Shown in pieces: positions 28,547-37,625 of a stretch of DNA of 64,000 bases. Each line of letters opens with the position of its first letter. Position 1 is the stretch's first letter. Source of the DNA: Parietichytrium sp. I65-24A (Eukaryota; Sar; Bigyra; Thraustochytrida; Thraustochytriidae); the NCBI GenBank assembly GCA_012862575.1, contig BLSF01000001.1, forward strand, positions 496,001-560,000. The letters are read 5' to 3'. The notes under the pieces are model-generated. The model was not told the origin of the DNA and ran no database searches. It saw nothing but the letters and a program-made list of their open reading frames with translations. Made by a program: the position numbers and the translations under genes.

Positions 28547-31471
28547 ATGAGCCAGGAACAATGGTACATGGCATTCGACCGCAAGAGCGGGAATGCATAC
28601 TATTACAACAACAGGGGCGACACCACATACCAGCGGCCCCCCGGCTTCTCACAGCCGAGCCAAGGCCCAAGCAAGCGGCCTTCTTTTATGGGCTTTGGGA
28701 TGCAATCTGTTAGACTGTCGCCGCAAGGTGGAGGTGGAGGCGGCGGCGGTGGCGGCGGAAGTCGTGGGGGAAGCAGTTTTGGAGGTGGCGGCAGGGTGAT
28801 GCCCTCGCAGCCTGCTCCGTCAAATGTACCTATCGGTCAAAAGATGGGAACTCCCCTTCGCGTTCTGTATTCCCATGTGGCGAGGTACGAAGATGAGCTC
28901 ACATTGCGCCCAGGTCAGATTGTCATCGGTCTCGAAAAGGTCGAGGGGGGCACATGGTGGTATGGTGAATTGAATGGTATGCGAGGGCATTTTCCCGCCA
29001 ATTTCGTCGAGGTGGTCCAGGACTCGCGCCAAGCACAGGGCGGTAACAGGGGCGGCCCACAATCGAACTACGGGGCTAGCAGTCCTGGTTGGTTCCAGCA
29101 AGAAAATACTCCACTGCGCCCTCCAAAACCAAACGTCATCTCTATGAACCAAACACCTCGTGACCCACGCGCTCAGCTGCAAGACGAGAAGAAGGCTGCA
29201 CAGGCTCCTGGAGCTCGCAGCACTTTAAAGTTCACATTTTGGGCTCATACATGGGGTTACTCCTTTGGCCTCTATGCTCTTGTGTTGGGAGGCTTTGCGA
29301 TCTACTGGTACATGGAAGCTTCGGCAGAGCCTGTTGGTTCTACCAAGCGTCTCAAGCTGGGCACAGAATTTTTCTGGACCGGCCCAGCAGTCGCTGGCGT
29401 CGGTGTGCTGACCTTCCTCTTCGAGTACTTTCTCGGACTCAAACGAACTGATGATCAATATAACATGGTCGGAGGACTCCCTTTCAGAGCGTTGTTTTAC
29501 GTCCTCGCATCTGTTCCGTGCTTCTTTTCGTATGCGACGATATTGGCAGGCGTTATCGGAGTGTGTGCCGCCGGAGTCAACTATTTTTCCGAGTCGAAAA
29601 ATGAACGCGGCACCGCGCCCGGTAAATTGTACATGTTCCGCATATCTCCCAAGATCTTCGCTAGCTGGACATTCACCATGACAGCTGTAATGGTTACTTT
29701 TATTGGAATCAACGCATTCCTCTTCTTGGGAAGGTACTTTATTGTGGAGCAGTCCCGCCAGCAGTGCGTGATCGAAAAGGGGGGCGGTGACCCAAACACG
29801 CCTCTCTGCATCACCATGTGGGCGCCTTTTGCCAAGGGTTTCGGAACGAGTCTTGATTTCTCATGCGCGGCGATTGTTATCCCTGTCATGCGTGCATTTA
29901 TCAAGCGCATCAGTACCATCGAGGTTTCCCCCAACAAAACCCTCGCGACTGTTCTCCCACTCAAGAAGAACATTCAGTTTCACAAGATGATTGCGTTCTC
30001 CATTTTCCTCGCATCTGCTGGCCACATCTTCTTTCACTTCATCAACTTTGCCATCAACCCGGATGCAGCTATTGCCGGGTTCGGTGTTCCTGCGCTTTAC
30101 ACAGGCGGACTGATCACGCTCTTCATGAATGTGATTTTTGTGGCGGCACATGACAGCGTTCGCCGCAGCTCTTTCGAAGCGTTCTGGTGGTCCCATCACT
30201 TTTTCCTTCTTGTTTTCCCATTCCTGCTCTGCCATGGGCCAAAGGTATGGTATTTCGCTGTGCTCCCGATCCCGATGTATGCGTTTGACAGGCTCATCCG
30301 CGCTCGACGCGGGACAAATCCGATGCTCGTTGATTACGTTCGGTTTTCGCCCCCAGTGCTCAAGCTGCACTTCTTTCCTGAGCGCATTGAAGACTTTGTA
30401 TTTCGCGAGGGTCAGTACCTGTACATCCAGTGCCCTCACATCAACGACTATGAGTGGCACCCTTTTACTATCTCTTCCAGCTTTGGTGACTTGGAAAAGG
30501 ATGGCTACGTGTCTCTTCACATTCGCGTGCAGTCGAAGGGCTCTTGGACTTGGCAATTGATGCAATACTTCAAGCTCTTGTCCGGAAAGGGAAGCGCTCA
30601 GCCAGTAACGAACGGCGAGGGAAAGAAGAGCGACCCACCTTTTGAAGCTCATCTCACTCACTTTGACTCTTCTGGAGTAGTGCAGCGCGGCAAGCAGTTT
30701 GGCCCGGACGGAAAACCACTCATTCGCATCGATGGTCCTCACGCTGCTCCTGCTCAGACCTATTCTGTATACAGGGACGTCATGTTGGTTGGCTCCGGTA
30801 TTGGTCTCACCCCCTCTGCTGCAATTCTCAGTGCTGTGACCCGCCATAAATGGAAGAAAGGTTTCCAGCCAGAGACTCTCAGGTTCTTTTGGGTTGTTCG
30901 CCACTCCGAGATCGACTCGTTCGAATGGTTCATTGAGCTTCTGGACGACATTTCACGCAAAGTTGTAGCAGATCGCAAAGCTGGAAGCATCAGTCCATAC
31001 CATCGTCTTGAGATTAACATTTACGTCACCTCGGCACCAAGTAACATTGATATCCGCCAGGTCGAGAAGGCAAACCCAGCCATCAAGAACAGGGTGGAGA
31101 TGAAACGCAAGGAAGCCAACGACGTCAAGGACGCTGGTATGCTTGACCAATACCTCGGCTTTGACATGGACCACATCAAAACGCTCATCAAGAACCCATC
31201 TGTGTCCTCCAAGGAGCAAGGTAACATTCAGTATTCGCAGTACGGCTACTACAACAAGCTTCCAAATCGCCTCGGCTACATCTACGTCTACAACGGTCGA
31301 CCACAGTGGGACCAGGTCTTCCAGGCGGTTCGCGAAGGCCGCCATCGCGGAATCCAAGAAATTGGAGTCTGCTACTGCGGAGCTCCAAACATCGGTAACG
31401 ATCTCAAAGAAAACTGCACGCGCTTTTCGGGTGGCGACTGCGTCTTCACTCTCAACAAGGAGGTCTTTTAA
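28547..31471 (+). CDS. NADPH oxidase with N-terminal WW and SH3 domains
   Basis: Encodes 974 residues; a classical NOX is about 570. A WW domain (residues 4-34; W6, second aromatic Y28) and an 11-Gly run (61-71) precede an SH3 domain (about 104-158; WWYGELNGMRGHFPANFVEV). A linker then contains a class II SH3-ligand pattern PLRPPK (189-194). About three extra transmembrane helices (about 230-345) precede the NOX membrane core. Heme-ligand His pairs H479/H493 and H550/H563 keep the 14- and 13-residue spacing of gp91phox. The FAD motif is HPFTISS (638-644), the NADPH motif is GSGIGLTPSAAIL, and a conserved FFWVVRHSEIDSFEWF segment follows. It should transfer electrons from NADPH to O2 across a membrane. 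No EF-hands are present, so regulation through WW/SH3 binding is inferred. The start is ATG 28547; the upstream frame begins only with TTG. Confidence 0.93.
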   Translation: MSQEQWYMAFDRKSGNAYYYNNRGDTTYQRPPGFSQPSQGPSKRPSFMGFGMQSVRLSPQGGGGGGGGGGGSRGGSSFGGGGRVMPSQPAPSNVPIGQKMGTPLRVLYSHVARYEDELTLRPGQIVIGLEKVEGGTWWYGELNGMRGHFPANFVEVVQDSRQAQGGNRGGPQSNYGASSPGWFQQENTPLRPPKPNVISMNQTPRDPRAQLQDEKKAAQAPGARSTLKFTFWAHTWGYSFGLYALVLGGFAIYWYMEASAEPVGSTKRLKLGTEFFWTGPAVAGVGVLTFLFEYFLGLKRTDDQYNMVGGLPFRALFYVLASVPCFFSYATILAGVIGVCAAGVNYFSESKNERGTAPGKLYMFRISPKIFASWTFTMTAVMVTFIGINAFLFLGRYFIVEQSRQQCVIEKGGGDPNTPLCITMWAPFAKGFGTSLDFSCAAIVIPVMRAFIKRISTIEVSPNKTLATVLPLKKNIQFHKMIAFSIFLASAGHIFFHFINFAINPDAAIAGFGVPALYTGGLITLFMNVIFVAAHDSVRRSSFEAFWWSHHFFLLVFPFLLCHGPKVWYFAVLPIPMYAFDRLIRARRGTNPMLVDYVRFSPPVLKLHFFPERIEDFVFREGQYLYIQCPHINDYEWHPFTISSSFGDLEKDGYVSLHIRVQSKGSWTWQLMQYFKLLSGKGSAQPVTNGEGKKSDPPFEAHLTHFDSSGVVQRGKQFGPDGKPLIRIDGPHAAPAQTYSVYRDVMLVGSGIGLTPSAAILSAVTRHKWKKGFQPETLRFFWVVRHSEIDSFEWFIELLDDISRKVVADRKAGSISPYHRLEINIYVTSAPSNIDIRQVEKANPAIKNRVEMKRKEANDVKDAGMLDQYLGFDMDHIKTLIKNPSVSSKEQGNIQYSQYGYYNKLPNRLGYIYVYNGRPQWDQVFQAVREGRHRGIQEIGVCYCGAPNIGNDLKENCTRFSGGDCVFTLNKEVF

Positions 31472-31662
31472 ACCCTTCAGCATCGCTTCTGCACTTGTAA
31501 CTCTATCTAACTCCAAACAATCTTTTCCTGACAAAAACTCCGACGCCTTTTACTTCCCCAGCAATCCGTCCTATTATCGATGTCCATCCCGACACGGGCT
31601 CTGAAACAGCCTCGCATTTGCTAGACAGACGATTTGATGTGAGAATCGCTATTTTTTTCAAA

Positions 31663-32248
31663 ATGTTTCCAAAGAGCTCCCTGGAATGGATGTTCTGGGT
31701 ATCGCGCGGTCCCAGGAAAGACAGACGGGTGGTGTTTGTAGCGAGAGCTAAGACCCAGACCGAGGGCGGTCTGGGCGAACGAGTGCGCAAGGCGAGCGCA
31801 AGGTGGGAAGGGGTGTGTTTGTTACTGCGAATTGGCCTCATTTACGATTCGAGGAATCCGCATTTGCAAGCGGAAGTGAACGATAGTGAGCAGCTGTAAC
31901 CCTGCCATAAGCGACCAGTCTCAACCCACCAGCTAAGGCTTCCTCGTTCGTTTTGCTTTGTTATGTTCATAGTTTGTGTCCGCCCTTTTTGGGGGGGAAG
32001 CGTTGGAAGATCGGTGCACAACGAACGCCTTTTTGGTGGCAAACTCGGCGGGCTACAAGGCTATCGTGGCAACTGATGAAGGCAGTGTAGTATCCGCAGG
32101 TAGCTCCAAAACGGAACAAACCCACCGTTTCAGCTTGAAGCGCTCGGCAACCAGTCTGGAGCTACAAGCCAGCTTTGCGCAGTTCAGGTTCGTAGCAAGC
32201 GGGACGGGTCAACTAGCAGCGCGAATTCAGGTTTCGCTGGCAGGCTGA
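31663..32248 (+). CDS. Putative two-exon gene ending in a fascin-like beta-trefoil fragment
   Basis: Tentative model: exon 1 31663-31875, intron 31876-31972 (donor GTGAAC, acceptor TTCATAG after a T-rich stretch), exon 2 31973-32248, giving about 161 residues. The frame of exon 2 is closed by the TAG of the acceptor itself, as expected if an exon starts there. Exon 2 contains repeats such as NAFLVANSAGYKAIVA and LELQASFAQFRFVASGTGQL, which resemble one fascin/actin-crosslinking beta-trefoil repeat. A complete fascin domain is much longer, so this may be a small derivative, a decayed gene or part of a wrongly modelled gene. The stop is four bases upstream of the PhyH ATG. The exon 2 frame is supported better than exon 1. 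Confidence 0.35.
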
Positions 32249-32252
32249 AACG

Positions 32253-33131
32253 ATGGGCGAGCCAGAAGTATGCAGCAGGTTTCAGGCGGGCGAGGACGGC
32301 CTCTTTGACAAGGTCATGAAGAGCGTAGACGAGAATGGGTATGCCATCGTTGAAAATTTTCTGAGTGCCGAGCGGACGGAGGAGATGAAGGCGGAGATGC
32401 TGAACATCCTAGATAGGACGCCAAGTGGCCGCAACCCTTTCGAAGGGTTTAAAACGCAGCGAATTTACGCGATCTTTGCGAAAACACGTAAATTTGATGA
32501 CCTGGCTACGCACCCACTCATACTGAAGGTTATGGAAACCGTCCTTGGACACGAGGAAATCCTCCTTTCTTCGCCGACCGGAATTTTTATCGGGCCCGGC
32601 GAAAAGGAGCAGCGGATGCATCGTGACGATGGAAAGTATCCTATACCAATTCCACACAGAGAAGTGATCATGAACACCATGTGGGCATTTGACGATTTCA
32701 CGACTGAGAATGGTGCAACGGTGATTTTCCCCAAATCGCACAAATATTCGGCCACGGAGCTGATGGAATCAATTCAAGGAATTGAGGGGAAACAGGGCAA
32801 GAGCAACCGCATCTCCGCTGTCATGCCTAAAGGCTCGGTGATGTTTTATCGAGGGTCCTTGTTGCATGGCGGCGGCGCAAACCGAACAAAGATGCCTCGA
32901 TTAGGGGTCATTCTCGAATATTGCGCTGGGTGGGTACGGCCACAAGAAAATCATGTACTGGCCGTTCAGCCTGAAATTATGCGCACGCTTTCTCCCCGAC
33001 TGATTGAGTTGCTTGGCTACTCGGTGGCGCTGCCGTTCATTGGTTATGTGGACGGCCGACACCCCAAGAGACTACTAGAGAGCGACGAGTTCACGTTCCA
33101 AATGAGAGACTCGAAAAATTCAAAGCTTTGA
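32253..33131 (+). CDS. Phytanoyl-CoA dioxygenase (PhyH) family 2-oxoglutarate/Fe(II) oxygenase
   Basis: Encodes 292 residues, normal for the family. The N-terminal VDENGYAIVENFLSAER is the typical start of the PhyH fold. The metal triad is visible as H123-x-D125 (MHRDD) and distal H205 (LLHGGGAN); R216 is the likely 2-oxoglutarate-binding Arg. The C-terminal part (VRPQENHVLAVQPEIM) matches bacterial and algal PhyH-like hydroxylases. The substrate is unknown: family members hydroxylate phytanoyl-CoA and diverse small molecules. No peroxisomal PTS1 is evident (C-terminus SKL is preceded by DSKN, and the last three residues are S-K-L, which in fact fits a PTS1), so peroxisomal targeting is plausible. 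It lies about 780 bp downstream of the NADPH oxidase on the same strand. Confidence 0.88.
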   Translation: MGEPEVCSRFQAGEDGLFDKVMKSVDENGYAIVENFLSAERTEEMKAEMLNILDRTPSGRNPFEGFKTQRIYAIFAKTRKFDDLATHPLILKVMETVLGHEEILLSSPTGIFIGPGEKEQRMHRDDGKYPIPIPHREVIMNTMWAFDDFTTENGATVIFPKSHKYSATELMESIQGIEGKQGKSNRISAVMPKGSVMFYRGSLLHGGGANRTKMPRLGVILEYCAGWVRPQENHVLAVQPEIMRTLSPRLIELLGYSVALPFIGYVDGRHPKRLLESDEFTFQMRDSKNSKL

Positions 33132-33352
33132 GCAGGAATTCGGGCAAAACACGTGCAAGCCATAGCGTGGTAAAATGGGTTTTCGTTTTTTTCTTCATAT
33201 TGTTGTTGTTATTGTAATCATCACATCTATTTAATTTTCAAAGTTTTATACCATAGGACGTTGTGAAAAACAAAACAGGGAAGGGCTCTGGCTACTTTTT
33301 GTAAATTACTGTGGAAGGCGCCCTTCGCTTCCATGCAGTGGATCTATGAAAA

Positions 33353-36300
33353 CTAATCTTTAAGCTTCCGGCTTGTGGGAAGCAAAGTGTTTTCCAGTCT
33401 CTGTTCCTCTTCAGCGGACAGTTGCGTCAACTTCTCGGGGTCAATTTTCCAGTATGGTAGCTCGAGATTGCGTCCGATACAAACACTCGCAAACCCAACG
33501 GCGGTGATTTTGTCATCGTCATCGTCTTCCTCCATTTCGTTCACCTCGATCCAGAGATCCATGATTTGAGACTCTGACAAAGGTGGACATGGCTGGCACT
33601 GATTCATGAGCTCAGTAAATTCGTCAAAACTGAGAACCCCATCCCCGTTCTTGTCGAATTTCTGAAATAGCTCGACAATCATGTTCCTATCAAGCCGTAT
33701 TTTCGCAGCAAATACGTCCGCAACCTGCCGTAAAAATCCGTCGCAGTCCACCACTTTAAGATCACTATTTGTCGACTTGTCCACATCAGCTTCAGCAACA
33801 CTAAACTGTTCAACCCAGCGCACCAACTTTTGCTTGAAAGGGCTCGGAATCGTCCATGATCTGGAGACAGGCGCGTCGTCCAAGGCCAAAGCCTCTTCGA
33901 GCCCGGCCTTCCAGTCTCTTTCTCGGCTCGCTTCTCCTTCCACCAGACGAAAAACGTGACGGATCGCCCGCATGGCGTGCAACGACTGAATGTTAGTGGA
34001 GCCAGGGCCGCGCTGGAATAGTTTTCCAATTTGGTCCGGACGGCATACTAATGAAAGAACCTCCATTACAACATCGCACAATGTGTGGCTGTAGCTTTCG
34101 GGTTTGCATATCCCAACCAGGATTCCAAAAAGCTCAATACGTGGGGACTTTGTGTGAAATTTCCGAACAGCGTCCACAACTCCATACAAGTACTCCTCAG
34201 CAATCTTCTTTAAGCCGTATTTCTGCGTAAAAAAGTGCAAAATCGACTTCGCCAGAGAGTGATTTCGCTTGTTGCTGTTTCGCACGATCTTATCGGCAGC
34301 AATTTTCTTCATGTAGACATCCCCAATGATATCATTCTCAAAGTGCATTCGCTCGATTTTGCGTGATCGTCTGCCTTTCGTCGGCTTTTTGAGATATTTT
34401 TCCCACGGCAAGTCACCGACGCGCTCTCCCTTGTAGCCCCCAAGTCTCTTCAGTGTTACTGTCACGGAAAAATCTCCGCCATATTGAAGAATTTCACCGT
34501 TCTTGATGTCCACCTTTGCCATTCGGGCTTCGTCGCTATCAGAGCCAAAGATTTCAGACACTGTAGACCTCGCCGTTTTGAGGCTTCGCAAGGATTTGCT
34601 CGATTTCCCCCTCGCAGAAGGCAAAATGCTTCGTCTCACAGCCTTTGATATAATTCCTTCTGAGGCCTTGCCCTCACTATCTTCTCTGGAAATGCCCCCG
34701 TCCTCGTCTTCTTCGTCTTCATCCTCGTCATCGAATGAGAATAGTTGTGACTCGATAGCATTGAGTAGCGTCCGACTGCTCTCCAGCCTGGCCTTGGCTT
34801 TTGGCGTCGAACAGACTGGTCCTAGATCTGTCTGCGTTGCTATTGTACAGGTTTCAGCGGCTTCCAATTTGGCTATCTCTTCGGACATAGTCTCGAGCCG
34901 TCCCAGTAGAGCGCTTATGTTGTTGGCAGCGTCCAAGCCCTGAATTTCTCTGAGAAGATGGAGTAGGTTGGCGGGACCAAGTTTTTCTACCAAGCTGGGC
35001 ACGAAGAGTCCAATTTCATCCTGATCAAGAATCTTAATAAATTCGACCGTGAGGTCGACCTTCTCCTTGGAGTCGTCCATCGCAAGCATTGCGTCTCGAA
35101 GGAATGACTTCGATTTCCCGTCTGTCACAGATTCGAGAAGAGTTGTCCCGAATCGCTTCTGCTCTTTTTCTCCCATTTCAGAGAGAAAGCTATTCAGAGC
35201 TTTTTGTCGAAGGGTGCTCACAAGCTTGGCCAAAACATGCGTTTGGTGCACTTCGTCAAGCTTTTCGAAATGTGCTTCCACTTTTTCCTGAGCAACCACC
35301 GAAGGGCGCCGAATTCTCGAAGCGCGCTTGAAGTTTCCTCCACTTCCAGAGCTCTTTTGTTCTGGCAACTCTGCAGTGCCATCAGACTCTGCATCGGTGC
35401 GGTCGGTATCATCATCGTCTCTCTTTTCACTACCAACGTCCTCCTTCGATGCGCCATCGGAAGGATTCTCATCGGCAGCAGGAGCTTCCTTTAGGTTGTT
35501 GTTGCCTGGAAATGCATCAGCTGTCTCCCCGCCACCGGCAGCAGACGACAAGGATTGTGTGCTTACTTGATGCGGTGCATCTTTTCGCTTAGCAAAATCA
35601 AATTCCATATTGCTTGCACAGGTTTCTGTTGCTTCCAAGCTGTCATCATCGGTCAGGCCTTCATCGCCGATCTTCTTTCGCATCGAAGCGTGCAACCTCT
35701 CCAATAGTCTTGGCAACTTTGATTCTCGAAATTTTCTTCGCCGTCCTGCTCGCACTTGGGCCATTCCACCTTGACCTCCTGCCTGAGCAGCTGCAACGTC
35801 GTTGAACAAGGTCTCGTATTCGCGAGCAACCTCTTCCATCTCACCGGCCCTAGATTCTGCAGCCACTTGAGCACGAACAGACTCTGCCAACCTCCGCTCC
35901 AGATCCACTACATATTCCTCCCCTTGGAGGCCTTGCTGGTCTAGCAGGCCGCTCCGCTTCCGCTCGGCGTCCAAGACAAGGAGCACGTTCCACAAAACTT
36001 TGTTCGAACCACGCCATAGAGACACGAGCATCTCTCCACGACGGAGCGCAGACTCTATAGCTTGGCGCGGCACCGCATTCGCCATCCCACCCGCGGAGCC
36101 CAGATTCGAATGCAAGAACTTGAGTTCAAGAGCGAGCGATTGGATGTTTGCGTCAAAGTCCTCACCGAACACCCGGACGCATTCGCGTCCAACTACGAAA
36201 GCATCTTGCGTGCCAGACCGCACATCGCTCACCCACTCCTGAACTTTTCCTGTGCCGGTCCTGGCCGGCAGCGCCAAGGACCTTTGTTCCCCGGTTTCAA

Positions 36301-36547
36301 GCAAAGCGGGTGCTCTGCCAAGCGACTGCTGCTTTCCGTGTTGCGCACCATAGAGCTGTTTCTTCGGGCTGCGCGACGGGCTTGTAACACGGTCGTCTTG
36401 CAGTTGCTGCTCCCAATTCTTCGCTTGTCCCGTAGGGCTGAGGCCCGAGCTGCTGCTGTGTTGGGCGCCGTGCGAGAGCGGATTCAGCAGGAACGCTCGC
36501 TCAAGCCTAGGATCGAGCGCTGCGAGGCGCTCCACCGCGTCCTGCAT
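33353..36547 (-). CDS. Large EF-hand protein with acidic and coiled-coil regions, unknown family
   Basis: Encodes 1064 residues in one exon. One canonical EF-hand loop near residue 962 (DKNGDGVLSFDEF) is followed by a degenerate acidic one (EMEEDDDDDKITAVGF). The N-terminal half has predicted coiled-coil stretches (for example YVVDLERRLAESVRAQVAAE). The middle is Ser/Asp/Glu-rich and includes a 16-residue acidic block (FDDEDEDEEDEDGG). A conserved-looking helical region at about 720-900 (YGVVDAVRKFHTKSPRIELF and onward) precedes the EF-hand. No catalytic motif was recognised, so a Ca2+-responsive structural or scaffold protein is inferred. The start is the ATG at 36547; the frame opens upstream only with GTG. 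Confidence 0.8.
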   Translation of the reverse strand: MQDAVERLAALDPRLERAFLLNPLSHGAQHSSSSGLSPTGQAKNWEQQLQDDRVTSPSRSPKKQLYGAQHGKQQSLGRAPALLETGEQRSLALPARTGTGKVQEWVSDVRSGTQDAFVVGRECVRVFGEDFDANIQSLALELKFLHSNLGSAGGMANAVPRQAIESALRRGEMLVSLWRGSNKVLWNVLLVLDAERKRSGLLDQQGLQGEEYVVDLERRLAESVRAQVAAESRAGEMEEVAREYETLFNDVAAAQAGGQGGMAQVRAGRRRKFRESKLPRLLERLHASMRKKIGDEGLTDDDSLEATETCASNMEFDFAKRKDAPHQVSTQSLSSAAGGGETADAFPGNNNLKEAPAADENPSDGASKEDVGSEKRDDDDTDRTDAESDGTAELPEQKSSGSGGNFKRASRIRRPSVVAQEKVEAHFEKLDEVHQTHVLAKLVSTLRQKALNSFLSEMGEKEQKRFGTTLLESVTDGKSKSFLRDAMLAMDDSKEKVDLTVEFIKILDQDEIGLFVPSLVEKLGPANLLHLLREIQGLDAANNISALLGRLETMSEEIAKLEAAETCTIATQTDLGPVCSTPKAKARLESSRTLLNAIESQLFSFDDEDEDEEDEDGGISREDSEGKASEGIISKAVRRSILPSARGKSSKSLRSLKTARSTVSEIFGSDSDEARMAKVDIKNGEILQYGGDFSVTVTLKRLGGYKGERVGDLPWEKYLKKPTKGRRSRKIERMHFENDIIGDVYMKKIAADKIVRNSNKRNHSLAKSILHFFTQKYGLKKIAEEYLYGVVDAVRKFHTKSPRIELFGILVGICKPESYSHTLCDVVMEVLSLVCRPDQIGKLFQRGPGSTNIQSLHAMRAIRHVFRLVEGEASRERDWKAGLEEALALDDAPVSRSWTIPSPFKQKLVRWVEQFSVAEADVDKSTNSDLKVVDCDGFLRQVADVFAAKIRLDRNMIVELFQKFDKNGDGVLSFDEFTELMNQCQPCPPLSESQIMDLWIEVNEMEEDDDDDKITAVGFASVCIGRNLELPYWKIDPEKLTQLSAEEEQRLENTLLPTSRKLKD

Positions 36548-37625
36548 GCCCGGAGCTCTTCCAGCGTCGGAAGTGTGCACAAATCAGGCTAGTATTTCGC
36601 GCGAGTCCGCTTTCTTCCCGCTTTCCCTGCGCCTCCCACTGAGCTCACATGCGCCAAACAAACAAACAAACTAACAAAACATAACAAAACCCAGTCGCAT
36701 GTGTCGCATGCTGCACTGGCCCAGTGGCACAGTGCCACAGTGGCAGATGCTATTCAACGGCTCAAAGATGCTCAAAGACTCGTATAGTACTCTCTATATC
36801 TCTCTATGCGAGCAGGTGGACAACAAAGAATTGTCTGAATTGTCTGAGAAAGAAGCGAAAGTAAACATAAACATAAACATGAGCAGAGAAAAGAGAAAAG
36901 AGAAAAGAGAAGAAAGAGTCTTCACTTTTCACAGTGGCGGCCAGCTCGGAATGAACGTGATAGCAAAGAGTTGAACATGGATGACGGACTGTGGTGCAGT
37001 GGCTGACATGTGGCTAACAACGGAGAACGCGAAGAAGACGATGACAAAGACGAAGAGAGAGAATGAGAGAGGGTTAGTTGGGCGTGTAGGTGGATGGATG
37101 TAGGTGCTGTGCTTGCAGTCAGAGAACTTGGAAGTGCGGGATGTTTCTTTTCGCTCTGTTGCGTTCACCGTCAATCGGAACTAAAAGTTTTCCATCGCAA
37201 GTTATCTTGCTGTTTTGATTGATTGATTGATTGACAGTGAATGATGGATGGATGGATGGATGGATGAAAAGTAGTTATACATCCAAATGCAAAGTGCGAA
37301 GTGCAAAGTGCAAAATGCAGAGTGCAAAACAAAATGAATAAATGCGCTCGCTGTTTCCGCAGCAGCTTCGAAGCGCTTCGAGCCACACACAGTGAGCATA
37401 GTCTGATCTCACGGAGTGCGCGTATCCCCGATATCCCCGATATGCTGGTGAATTGATATGATAACTCATTCAGTCCTCTCAGTTCTCTCTCCCCTCCCTC
37501 TGCTGGAACAGCTTTACGAGGTCCTCGCGCAGCTTTAGCTTCAGGAAGCGTCCTCGGTCGCTGGTCGCTGGTCGCTGGTCGCTGGTCGCTGGACAAACCA
37601 AACTCTCTGCGACCTCGTTGCCGGC
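36548..37625. other. Divergent promoter region with microsatellites
   Basis: About 1.1 kb between the EF-hand gene (-) and the STK19-like gene (+). It holds AAACAAAC-type repeats (36655-36690), GAGAAAA-type purine repeats (36886-36920), GATT (37217-37232) and GATG (37242-37266) tetranucleotide runs, a diverged AAAGTGC repeat (37288-37330) and five TCGCTGG units (37558-37592). No gene was recognised. Confidence 0.6.
37558..37592. repeat. Five tandem TCGCTGG heptamers
   Basis: Perfect seven-base units ending 33 bp upstream of the STK19-like ATG, so they probably lie in the 5'UTR or core promoter. Confidence 0.9.

Noticed and set aside
29861-30904. 347-codon antisense frame inside the NADPH oxidase gene
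   Set aside because: Shadow of the strongly supported sense gene; codon bias on the sense strand keeps the antisense frame open.
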